Part shown: positions 31,332 to 39,710 of the stretch, piece by piece | How positions within the stretch are numbered: position 1 is the stretch's first letter | Layout: each line of letters opens with the position of its first letter | Assembly: GCF_029910235.1 (NCBI RefSeq) | Contig: NZ_CP112874.1 | Coordinates: 3,915,001-3,979,000 of the forward strand | From: Pseudanabaena galeata CCNP1313 | GTDB lineage: Bacteria; Cyanobacteriota; Cyanobacteriia; Pseudanabaenales; Pseudanabaenaceae | Direction: 5' to 3' | Length of the DNA stretch: 64,000 nucleotides | Notes under the pieces: generated by a model | The model's input: the letters and a program-made list of their open reading frames with translations, nothing else | The model's database searches: none | Told to the model about the DNA's origin: nothing | Made by a program: the position numbers and the translations under genes

Positions 31332-31435
31332 ACAGCGATTTGCGCTCAAACCCAAACCAAGAAAAAACTTGAAAGCGTTGTTTCGCAACGCTTTCAAGTT
31401 TTTTCTTGTGGTTCGTTTGAACGGTAATTGCTGTA
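31331..31435. repeat. 105-bp TACAGC/GCTGTA element
   Basis: From TACAGCGATTTGCGCTC to GGTAATTGCTGTA, exactly 105 bp, with the inner stem AACTTGAAAGCGTTG. The neighbouring ATACCAA-type element ends where this starts. Confidence 0.87.
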
Positions 31436-31520
31436 AGTACTGTCAAATAATTAACTATGAAGCGCAAAGCATTGTATTGCCGTCTTGCGGCAAAAAAGCT
31501 AAAACCTAGCGAACTAATTT

Positions 31521-31633
31521 AACGTGAGTTCGATATAGCCATTAGCGGCGTGCGAAGCACGCCGCTAATGGCGAAAAATGGTAAGAATCGCTTAGCGATT
31601 CTTACCATTTTTCGCTTTCGTCGAACTGACGTT
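31521..31633. mobile_element. 113-bp MITE with IS982-type ends
   Basis: Ends AACGTGAGTTCGAT and, inverted, AACGTCAGTTCGAC. Two perfect hairpins with GAA and TTA loops lie between. The 5-bp direct repeat AATTT flanks it (31516-31520, 31634-31638). It is in opposite orientation to the copies at 324 and 37704. Confidence 0.92.
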
Positions 31634-31638
31634 AATTT

Positions 31639-31717
31639 AACGTGAGTTCGATGAACTAATTTTTCTTACGCTTGGTAATCAGTTGCAAACCTTGTTCATA
31701 GAGCTTCTCAAACAACT
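31639..31717 (-). mobile_element. Internal-deletion remnant of the IS982 element
   Basis: The first about 19 bp equal the left end of the IS at 3740 (AACGTGAGTTCGAT.AACTAA). The sequence then jumps to a segment matching 3997-4056 inside the transposase gene (TTGGTAATCAGTTGCAAACC). About 240 bp are missing and the rest of the IS is absent. It starts right after the target duplication of the MITE. Confidence 0.85.
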
Positions 31718-31780
31718 AAAAACCTAGAAAGCAGTCCCGTCCGCTACGCGGGTGGGATTGCTTCTGATTTTAGGTTTTAA
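31718..31780. repeat. CTAAAACC palindrome copy
   Basis: AAAAACCTAGAAAGCAGTCCC... with complement GATTGCTTCTGATTTTAGG around CGCTACGCG, same family as 25013-25076. It is the last item in the gene-free stretch 31139-31794. Confidence 0.75.
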
Positions 31781-31794
31781 TTATGCCTAGCTAC

Positions 31795-33177
31795 TTACAA
31801 CGCATTACCGATCGCAAAGAAGGCTGCCCAGTAATAGGGATGATTGTAGTCTTTGGATTTGATCAGTGATACTTGAGCGCGGCGCAGTGCTTCAGTTGCA
31901 GTGACATTTCCTTTTTGCAATTCTGCATAAAATGCTGCCATCAGGACACTTGTCTGATTGTCATCGACTTTCCAGAGGGAGGCGATCGCCTGTTTTGCGC
32001 CTGCTTTTTGGACTTGGTAGCCAAAGCCTAGGATTTCTACCCCACTGCCGAGTATCCCTAAACCAGTCTGACAAGCACTTAGGATAATTAAATCGATATT
32101 GGGCATCTGCCAATCAGCAATTTCATTGAGACGGATTTTGTCGCCATTGCCGAAGATGATGAAGGACTGATCGGGAGAGCCAACATTAAATTCGGCATGG
32201 GTGGCAAGGTGGAGAATATTATGGTTTTTAAATTTGGACTCGATCGCTTTACGACTAAATTGTTCTTCGATGAGGGTGACTGAGTTTTGGAAAGAGTTGG
32301 CGATCGCTTGGACTTCACTAACGGTTGCGGGTAAGGCTGTTTGTCCAAACCTGCGATCGCCTGCTTTCCCGCCAAAGGCTCCTGCGAGGATGTTGGGTGC
32401 GTTTTGGGGTTGTGGTGTAAAGTCGGAAAGGGTATAGGCGATGAGGTTACTAATCTGGTATTTCTCAACTAACAATTGTCTACCGTCATAGAGTGCAGCG
32501 ATGGGGATGTAGCGCAGTTGTCCATCGGGTGCATAGAGGATTGTTTTGGCGTTGAGTTGGGCGAGTTCGGCTTCGATGGGTTTAATCAGGAGGTTATAGA
32601 GTTGGAGTGATGGCTCTCTAAAGTCTTCGGAACTAGGATCAAGGAGTCCTACTCTATAGTCCCTAATTAGGGTTTCTAGTTGGTCTTTGGAGATTGTGGT
32701 GGTGCGGCGGATGGGGAGGTTGTTGGGGGCAAAGAGGATGATTTCGAGGCGATCGCCTAAGATGAATGGATAGAGTAATACGGTTCCCCTTGGGATTTGG
32801 TTGAGATAGTCGGGAACTTTGTTGATTTCGGTTTTGGGAAGTTGTTGGATTTGGTTTGCTAGTTGTTGATTGAGTTCTGGAGCATTTTCAGAGCTAACAG
32901 CTAACAGCTTGTCGCTAATAGCTAACTCTGGTGCTAACAGTCTGACTCCCTGTGCAGATCTGTCGCTGCCTTTGATGTTTTTGAGGTAGTCTTCGAGTTC
33001 TTGGACTTTGAGGAGGTCGAGGACTTGCAGGGCTTCGATGATGCGGTTTTGTTGGAGGAGGATGTCAGCGAGGTTGCGATATCGTTTTGCGATGGTATCT
33101 AAATAGGATTTTTGTTCTTCTTTGCTGGGGTGCGACCTCAATACAATACAATTATTAGACAGCAGCAGGAAACCCAT
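31795..33177 (-). pseudogene. CHAT-domain gene, 5' part lost at an ISKra4-family insertion
   Basis: The coding part (up to about 33126) encodes KEEQKSYLDTIAKRYRNLADILL and a complete CHAT domain with both dyad motifs (HLATHAEF and LSACQTG). It is closely similar to the C-terminal half of the 929-residue TPR-CHAT protein (IQELEDYLKNIKG versus VQELEDYLKNIKG). The TPR region and signal peptide expected upstream are missing. The first about 17 codons of the open frame are IS sequence. No TPR coding is found beyond the IS either, so this is a deletion or rearrangement and not a simple interruption. The domain could still be made if transcribed from the IS. Confidence 0.85.
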
Positions 33178-34506
33178 ACTGATTGAGATTGTCCCAGAAT
33201 TGCTCCCAACGAGTAGAAGTTAAAACTAAAGCTCTTAAACTCAAAATTATGCTCGCCCCCTTGTCCTTCCAACGCATCCCAGAGCAACATAATCGTTGCT
33301 TTATTAAAGTCTTGCAAGCAGCTTCGGTCACACCAGAGCCAATCGGATAGGTTTTCTGTTGGAATTGAGCATAGTCCATTTGCCACAAATGATTGTTAAA
33401 GTAAGTAATCGAAGCTTGGAGCTTTTCCCTCATGGTTTCGGTTAGCTTATTTTCAGTCATCGCCAGTACCATCTGGTTGTAGAATTTTTCGGCACTTCCG
33501 ATTTCATGTTTGAGTTGATGACAACTATTTTTAAGCCATTCTTTTTGTTCGGGAATTTGCTTAGGATGTAGAACTTCGGCTAGTATTCCCAAATAACCTG
33601 AAGCATGATAAAAATCGAGGATCTGCTCTTCTGTGTGTTCATTTAAGAATTTCCAGTTGGATTCGGCTCCATCAGCAATTCCTACATAGGTTGCATTAGG
33701 ATATCGATCTTTTGTTTGTCTGATTTCTCGCTCTAATCGTTCTAAAAATCGCTTCCTACCATATTCTGGTGTTGCTCCCAGATAGATCGTGTGCTGACGT
33801 TCTCCTTCACTATCATATAATGATATCGTCCCTACCATAGCTTCTCGCCAGCCATCTTCACACATCAGCATACAGGTTCCATCTAACCCTATACCAACCG
33901 ATTCAATCTTGACATCTATCTCTGGCGGCTCATAATTGTCACTTTCTTCTTTTGCTTGCACAATGCTGCCAACCGCTTCGCTCAATCTCTGAATATAGGA
34001 TACTGCTACCTCACGCCCATGATTATCACGCAAATCTCGTTGTACTTCTCTTGCTACCCCATTAGCCATTTTCGATGATATTTGTTTGGCGAACTTTGGT
34101 GTTGATGTCACAACTATTCGTGCGTTTCTTTCCATGGGGCAATAAGTTTTTCCCCCACCCGCACTTTGATATACATGCCTTGCTACTACTACCTCGCCGT
34201 AAGGAGTTTGATATGCTTTCTCTTCCTCTCCCTTTGTTCGCCATGTTTTCTCTCCTAGCTTTATTGCTGAACCATCTGTATCTAAATGTTTCATTGCTTC
34301 CTTAGCTGCTATACACCCTGCTTCGTTCAATCCTTCTTGAATATTACCTTCACTATCTAACATCGATTCACTCAATTCAATTGTAAGTTCGATTTTTACT
34401 TTTGTGCCTTCTACACTTATTAACTTTGCCGACATTTTCTTTCTTGATCTCCTTCGTTATTCTTTCATTGTTCTACAATCTTCGTATTATGTCAAGGTCG
34501 CACCCC
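33127..34506 (-). mobile_element. ISKra4-family insertion sequence
   Basis: GGGGTGCGACCT at 33127-33138 and its inverse AGGTCGCACCCC at 34495-34506 bound about 1380 bp with one transposase ORF. No convincing target duplication is visible, which fits the loss of sequence on one side. Confidence 0.83.
33155..34435 (-). CDS. ISKra4-family transposase
   Basis: The 426-residue DDE transposase has the ISKra4 arrangement: a first Asp in VGIGLDGTCMLM, a second in YVGIADGAESNWKFL and Glu in PIGSGVTEAACKTLIKQRL. FYHASGYL lies between the last two. The N-terminal third (helical, with KTYCPMERNARIV) is the DNA-binding region. The length is typical and the frame is intact. It reads towards the truncated CHAT gene, so its transcript may run on into it. 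Confidence 0.9.
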   Translation of the reverse strand: MSAKLISVEGTKVKIELTIELSESMLDSEGNIQEGLNEAGCIAAKEAMKHLDTDGSAIKLGEKTWRTKGEEEKAYQTPYGEVVVARHVYQSAGGGKTYCPMERNARIVVTSTPKFAKQISSKMANGVAREVQRDLRDNHGREVAVSYIQRLSEAVGSIVQAKEESDNYEPPEIDVKIESVGIGLDGTCMLMCEDGWREAMVGTISLYDSEGERQHTIYLGATPEYGRKRFLERLEREIRQTKDRYPNATYVGIADGAESNWKFLNEHTEEQILDFYHASGYLGILAEVLHPKQIPEQKEWLKNSCHQLKHEIGSAEKFYNQMVLAMTENKLTETMREKLQASITYFNNHLWQMDYAQFQQKTYPIGSGVTEAACKTLIKQRLCCSGMRWKDKGASIILSLRALVLTSTRWEQFWDNLNQYGFPAAV

Positions 34507-34735
34507 CACCCACAAGGCAAAGGGAAAAAGACAAAAGGAAGAAATGAGCGAATTTCGATGATTTCTTGCGATGGGGCATCATAATTTGGCAAGGAAAAAG
34601 TAGAAAGGAAAAAGTGAGCGAGTTTTGGGCTTTCGGGCGTGATTACATCCCAAACCCTACCATCCGCAAAGCCAATATATCACTAAATTTTCTTGTGTCC
34701 CCATCTCCCCAAATTTTTTAAACATTCACCAAAAC

Positions 34736-34763
34736 AAGTAAAAAGTAAAAAGTAAAAAGTAAA
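34736..34763. repeat. Heptanucleotide tandem repeat (AAGTAAA)4
   Basis: Four exact copies of a 7-bp unit. Short tandem heptamers are common in intergenic DNA of filamentous cyanobacteria. Confidence 0.9.
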
Positions 34764-34771
34764 AATTATCG

Positions 34772-35073
34772 TAGGGGCGCAGCATTACTGCCACCATTTA
34801 GGCATTTCACCACAACCTCCAAACGGTAATGCTGCGCCCAAACCCCACCACGCAGAGACAAGCGATCGGCGAGAGCAAAGAGGGTTTAGCATTTGCGAAT
34901 TGAGATTTTTTGTGAGGAGTTTGAATATTGTGGCGCAAATGCTTAACCCCTACAGTTTTTTGCTGTTGTTGGCTGTTGGCGATCTATTATCACAATAAAA
35001 AAAATCTCGTAGGGGCGCAGTATTACCGCAACCATTTACGCATATCACCGCGATCGCTAAACGGTAATGTGCG
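34772..35073. repeat. Three GTAGGGGC-type inverted repeats
   Basis: 34772-34839 (GTAGGGGCGCAGCATTAC...GGTAATGCTGCGCCC), 34873-34955 (GGGTTTAGCATTTGCG with complement; related to 11867-11938) and 35012-35073 (diverged copy of the first). With the heptamer and A/G-rich sequence they make up 34507-35123, where no gene is supported. Confidence 0.75.
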
Positions 35074-35123
35074 CCAAACCCCCACAACGCAGCTACAATT
35101 TATCTATAAATAGCCTTCCTCTT

Positions 35124-37349
35124 TTAGATAAGAGCGCCCTGTAAATTACTCTCATCAAGAATTGCGCCCGTTGTATTTGCATCCCTCAAGTCAGTACCCC
35201 GTAAATCAGCACCCCGTAAATCAGCACATTGGAGATCTGCATACTGGAAATTAGCACCCCGCAAATCTGCACCCCTTAAATTTGAAGATTGGAAATTGGC
35301 ATAGCTACAATTGCTCCCATTCAGAGCTACACCACTAAAATCCGCGTGCTGTAAGTCAGCTTCCACAAAATAAGCACCGCGCAGATTTAGACCAGCAAAA
35401 TTACGTTGCCCAATTTTGTATTGATTGAGCAGAGTATTGGCATTGATCGTTACATAATTAGCGATCGCCTCTGTTCCAGAACGGAGTAGTGATGAGTTAC
35501 GAACTTGCTCCATTTGGATTGTCTGGTTATAGTCTGAGCTAATAGAGAAGCGATCGCCTACTTCATCAATAATTCGTAATACGCCCACAATCTTGCCATG
35601 GGGATCGTGAACGAGAACAGTTGAGATACTCACATTTGTCCAACTTCCATCACGAAGTTGAAACGTCATCGGGAACTCATTAAGAGGATGCCCCGCTAAC
35701 GTATCGAGAATGGCAGCTTGTAGTTCCAATGCTTGGGACTCAGGAATGCTAGGGACAGGATAACCAACGATAGTAGAAGTATTCCAAGCAAATAGTTTTT
35801 CGGCGGCTGAATTCCATAACAAAACTTTTCCTTCGGGACTGACAATATCAATTGATACAGGAACAGCCTTAATCACTGCGCGTAAAAGTTCATTAGTGCG
35901 TTGAAGGCTAGATTCTGCTTCCCCCCGTTCGCTAATGTCAATACAGACTCCATCAGCCAATACTGCGCCCGAATCCGTATGATAATATCGCGCAATGTTC
36001 TGTACCCACTTGACTTCACCAGAAATCGCGATCACACGAAATTCATGGCGAAAAGTAGCAAGTTTATCGAAGCCAGCCTTGATGAGTGCTTTGAATTGAT
36101 CGACATCTTCAGGATGGATTAAGTCCAATAATTGATATGGAGAAGAAATCGCATATCTCGGTGAGATCCCGACTAAATCGATTAATCCATCACTGATAAA
36201 TGGAATAGAAATTTTCCCTTCTTGTGAGATTGCTAGACGATAGAGAGTAGCGGGCATACTTGAGGCGATCGCTGCTAATCGAAGTTCACTTTCTTGAAGT
36301 GCTGTTTCTGTGCGCTTACGTTCCGTAATGTCACGAGAATTGATTACTAAACCTTGGACATTGGCATCTTGTAAAAGATTACAGCAAACTGATTCTAGAT
36401 GAACCCAATCACCATTAATATGTTGATAACGCATCACAATTGGTATTGATACGGATAGAGTATCGACAGATTGAGTCAGAAAATCTTGAAAAATTGGTAA
36501 ATCATCGGGATGGATAAACTGCACAAATTTTTTGCCAATCACATCTTCAGGTAAATACCCTAGAGTCTTAAATAATGCAGGACTACAATAGTGAATAGTC
36601 GTATCAATATCGAGAATATTCACTATATCTGAGGAATACTGCATCATCGCCCGTAGTTTTGCTTCGTTACGGATGAGGTTGCGAGAAATACGACGTTGCT
36701 CTTCTCTTTCTACCCGAATTTGGCGATCCATCAGGTTGAGTTTAGCGTTCATTTCGGCAACACGAATCTCTAAGCGCTGATGAGACTGCTGCAATTTATC
36801 AATTTCTTGTTTGCGTTGGGTAATGTCTTGAATCCACCAACGCATCCCAGTTACGCGCCCATCTAAGGGCGTGCGAATACTGATAATTGTAAAACTAGCG
36901 TCAAAGGGTTGCCCTGTCGGAAACTGCATCCGAAAGTCCAAACTCTTGATGTTTTGACCGCGTTGAAGTTGACCTAATAGTATCTGAAACTGCTCTTTGT
37001 AGGAAGGGTAGACAAAGTTTTCTAAGTTTTGACCAATTGGCTGTGACCCAAACATTAGTGTAGCGGCTCGGTTAGCTTCGGAAATGTCGCCATTAGCATC
37101 GGTGACAAAATAACCATCGGGGGCAAAATCAAATAGTTCGCGATACTTATCTAGTTCTCCCGCAAGCGATCGCTGACAAACTTCGAGTTCTATTAAGCTA
37201 GCTCGCAAAACATTAACGGCATCTTCTAAGTTGAGTTTTTTTGTCTCAATTTCCTCAGAAGATGCTTCGGATGAAGCTGCAATATGCTCTAGCTCATGCA
37301 GTTGCTGAATCGAGGTTGCGATCAATTCGAGGCAAAGGCGCATTCCCAT
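35124..37349 (-). CDS. Multi-PAS sensor protein with C-terminal pentapeptide repeats
   Basis: The 741 residues carry an N-terminal coiled coil (about 1-65). PAS/PAC domains at about 65-190, 230-345, 350-470 and 480-610 follow (FAPDGYFVTDANGDISEANRA; ILDIDTTIHYCSPALFKTLGY; SFISDGL-type; VSIDIVSPEGKVLLWNSAAEKLF). A pentapeptide-repeat tail (about 655-741, ADLRGADLRGTDLRDA) ends the protein. No histidine kinase, GGDEF, EAL or HTH output domain is visible. It is presumably a cytoplasmic sensor acting through protein contacts. The combination of PAS domains with a pentapeptide tail is unusual. The ligand is unknown. Confidence 0.85.
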   Translation of the reverse strand: MGMRLCLELIATSIQQLHELEHIAASSEASSEEIETKKLNLEDAVNVLRASLIELEVCQRSLAGELDKYRELFDFAPDGYFVTDANGDISEANRAATLMFGSQPIGQNLENFVYPSYKEQFQILLGQLQRGQNIKSLDFRMQFPTGQPFDASFTIISIRTPLDGRVTGMRWWIQDITQRKQEIDKLQQSHQRLEIRVAEMNAKLNLMDRQIRVEREEQRRISRNLIRNEAKLRAMMQYSSDIVNILDIDTTIHYCSPALFKTLGYLPEDVIGKKFVQFIHPDDLPIFQDFLTQSVDTLSVSIPIVMRYQHINGDWVHLESVCCNLLQDANVQGLVINSRDITERKRTETALQESELRLAAIASSMPATLYRLAISQEGKISIPFISDGLIDLVGISPRYAISSPYQLLDLIHPEDVDQFKALIKAGFDKLATFRHEFRVIAISGEVKWVQNIARYYHTDSGAVLADGVCIDISERGEAESSLQRTNELLRAVIKAVPVSIDIVSPEGKVLLWNSAAEKLFAWNTSTIVGYPVPSIPESQALELQAAILDTLAGHPLNEFPMTFQLRDGSWTNVSISTVLVHDPHGKIVGVLRIIDEVGDRFSISSDYNQTIQMEQVRNSSLLRSGTEAIANYVTINANTLLNQYKIGQRNFAGLNLRGAYFVEADLQHADFSGVALNGSNCSYANFQSSNLRGADLRGANFQYADLQCADLRGADLRGTDLRDANTTGAILDESNLQGALI

Positions 37350-37475
37350 AAAGCATCCATATTTTAGTCTGGCTAAGACTTATATAGTATAACAATGATA
37401 GCGAAAAGGGGCGCAAAGCGCCCCCATTTCGCTGTCGCTATGGAAGACATCTATAAATATTCATGCCCAAAATAG

Positions 37476-37520
37476 CAATACCCAAAAGTACAAAATGGCT
37501 ATGCCGTTTTGTGCTTTTGC
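37476..37520. repeat. ATACC-type palindrome
   Basis: GCAATACCCAAAAGTACAAAA faces its near complement around CTATG. It is a diverged member of the ATACCAA family. A small hairpin AAAAGGGGCGC/GCGCCCCC lies upstream near 37406-37424. Confidence 0.65.
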
Positions 37521-37523
37521 TAG

Positions 37524-37905
37524 AACTGATGTTACGTAGAACAAAGATCTCCATACTGTCTCTATATCATCTTAAAAGAGGATTTGGAGACCAAATCCCT
37601 ACATAATTATCTTAAAAGAGGATTTGGAGACCAAATCCCTACATATTGGTAGTAGGGGCTTGGTCTCCAAGCCACATTCTCAGCATTCCACGTAACTTAA
37701 AAGAACGTCAGTTCGACGAAAGCGAAAAATGGTAAGAATTGCTTAGCGATTCTTACCATTTTTCGCCATTTGCATCGTGCGAAGCACGCCGCAAATGGCT
37801 ATATCGAACTCACGTTAAAAGAGGATTTGGAGACCAAATCCCTACATATTGGTAGTAGGGGCTTGGTCTCCAAGCCCCATTATCAGCATTCCACGTAACA
37901 TCAGT
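37524..37905. repeat. Composite unit with AACTGATGTTACGTGGAA-type ends
   Basis: AACTGATGTTACGTAGAAC at 37524 and, inverted, CATTCCACGTAACATCAG at 37887 enclose three copies of GAGGATTTGGAGACCAAATCC (from 37577, 37617 and 37819). They also enclose two copies of GTAGGGGCTTGGTCTCCAAGCC and one inserted MITE. This makes up most of the gap 37350-37912. Confidence 0.8.
37704..37816. mobile_element. 113-bp MITE inside a tandem repeat
   Basis: Ends AACGTCAGTTCGAC and, inverted, AACGTGAGTTCGAT, with flanking duplication AAAAG (37699-37703 and 37817-37821). The target CTTAAAAGAGGATTTGG exists uninterrupted at 37571 and 37611, so the insertion point is unambiguous. Its hairpin arms carry a few mismatches. 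Confidence 0.94.
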
Positions 37906-37912
37906 GATATAA

Positions 37913-39364
37913 CTACCGATTACGGTTGTGATGTGAGTCTCCACGCTCAGATCTTACTGGTTGAGACACAGATTGAGAGGTGCTTTTGCCTGATTGACTT
38001 CTTGGTTGTGGCTTAGCAGGAGATTTACTAGCCCCAGACGAATTCGATGGTTTTGCAATTGGATTACGATCGCCATGTCCACCCCGTCGAGGCTGATGCT
38101 TTTGTCGCTGTCCAACTTGGATTGGTTCAGGCTTAGCGCGGGGATCAGGCTCGAAACCAGTAATGATTTCTTGAGGTAGCGATCGCTTGATCAGTTTCTC
38201 GATATCTGACAGAAACTTGCGCTCATCCACACATACGAGTGAAATAGCTTCACCCGCAGAGCCAGCACGTCCTGTGCGTCCGATCCGATGGACATAGTCC
38301 TCTGGCACATTTGGCAACTCGTAGTTAACCACATGGGGCAGTTCGCTAATATCCAAACCTCGTGCGGCGATATCCGTTGCAACTAAGACTTGCAAACTGC
38401 CATCTTTAAATTTGCCAAGGGCGCGAGTACGAGCGGCTTGGCTCTTATTGCCATGAATTGCCATCGCCACAATGTCATCTTGGTGCAATTGCTTGACTAG
38501 GCGATCGGCTCCATGTTTGGTGCGGGTAAACACCAATACCTGATACCAATTGTGAGTCTTGATTAAATGGGTGAGCAGATCCCGCTTGCGATCGCGATCG
38601 ACAGGAAAGACTCTTTGCGTTACTAAATCGGCAGTAGCATTTTGGCTTGCCACTTCCACCATTACAGGCTGATTGAGCAAGGTATTAGCAAAGGCTTTAA
38701 TCTCATTGGAGAAAGTTGCTGAAAACAAGAGATTTTGGCGTTGTTTTGGTAATAGTGCCAAGATTCGCTTGATATCCCGAATGAAGCCCATGTCCAACAT
38801 GCGATCGGCTTCATCTAATACCAAGATTTCCACTTGCGACAAGTCTAATCGCCCCTGCTGCACATGGTCGAGCAAGCGTCCGGGGGTTGCCACCAAGATT
38901 TCGACACCACCTCTGAGGCGATTGATCTGGGGATTAATATTCACGCCACCATAGATCACCATTGAGGTTAAAGGTAGATGTTTGCCATAGGTCTGCACGC
39001 TTTCTTCAACTTGGGCGGCGAGTTCACGGGTGGGTGTGAGAATCAGGGCGCGGATCGGAATTTTCCCCGTAGCCGATCGCTTGACGACTTTCTGAGAAAG
39101 TAAATGTAAAATTGGCAGGGTGAATCCTGCGGTTTTGCCCGTACCAGTTTGAGCGCCCGCTAATAGATCGAGACCTGAGAGGACGACGGGGATCGCTTGT
39201 GACTGAATTGGTGTGGGATTGGTATAACCGCGAGATGCGACAGCACGGACAATTTGCTCAGACAAACCTAATGCTGAGAAACCCTGTGCTGAGGCGATCG
39301 GTGTAGAAGATTTGTGAGATACAGAAGATTTCTTAACAGGCAATGTAATTGAGGAAGAAGACAT
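37913..39364 (-). CDS. DEAD-box RNA helicase, RhlE-like
   Basis: The 483-residue helicase has Q motif TPIQSQAIP, motif I AQTGTGKT, Ia [36 protein letters not shown] and [12 protein letters not shown]. The short [18 protein letters not shown] start and the wording of motifs fit the RhlE branch. The C-terminal tail (about 400-483) is basic and low in complexity ([32 protein letters not shown]) and probably binds RNA. In cyanobacteria such helicases are often cold- or redox-induced. A long, gene-free leader region (39365 onward) would be consistent with 5'-UTR control but shows no recognised element. Confidence 0.9.
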   Translation of the reverse strand: MSSSSITLPVKKSSVSHKSSTPIASAQGFSALGLSEQIVRAVASRGYTNPTPIQSQAIPVVLSGLDLLAGAQTGTGKTAGFTLPILHLLSQKVVKRSATGKIPIRALILTPTRELAAQVEESVQTYGKHLPLTSMVIYGGVNINPQINRLRGGVEILVATPGRLLDHVQQGRLDLSQVEILVLDEADRMLDMGFIRDIKRILALLPKQRQNLLFSATFSNEIKAFANTLLNQPVMVEVASQNATADLVTQRVFPVDRDRKRDLLTHLIKTHNWYQVLVFTRTKHGADRLVKQLHQDDIVAMAIHGNKSQAARTRALGKFKDGSLQVLVATDIAARGLDISELPHVVNYELPNVPEDYVHRIGRTGRAGSAGEAISLVCVDERKFLSDIEKLIKRSLPQEIITGFEPDPRAKPEPIQVGQRQKHQPRRGGHGDRNPIAKPSNSSGASKSPAKPQPRSQSGKSTSQSVSQPVRSERGDSHHNRNR

Positions 39365-39640
39365 AGAACTCCAAATTTTTTATTGGTCTGCCGCTGTTAG
39401 CGTTGCCATTTGTAGTCGTACCAATTCTTAGAGTTTTGCGACATTCCTAAGAATCTAAAACCTTACAGAAAAAATAATCAGGGGGGATTTTAAAGCTTCA
39501 AAAGCTGGAGTTACCATTTTTTGAAATTGGTGTCAGACGGATCAGAGACAGAATTGTGTAACGTGTCAACAGCATCAATGACTGGGAGCAGACACTGTAG
39601 GGTTACATCTTAGCAGAGGTTCGCGATTTATAGTAATACC

Positions 39641-39693
39641 AAAGAACCGATTTTTTGTGGTCAGCTTCGCTGACCACAAAAAATCGGTTCTTT
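39641..39693. repeat. Perfect 25-bp-arm palindrome
   Basis: AAAGAACCGATTTTTTGTGG... around TTC with a GGTCAGC/GCTGACC core, preceded by TAATACC. It lies between the helicase leader and the 3' end of the protease-like gene. The remainder of 39365-39710 has no visible gene. Confidence 0.85.
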
Positions 39694-39710
39694 ATTAAAT
39701 CGCAAAACCT

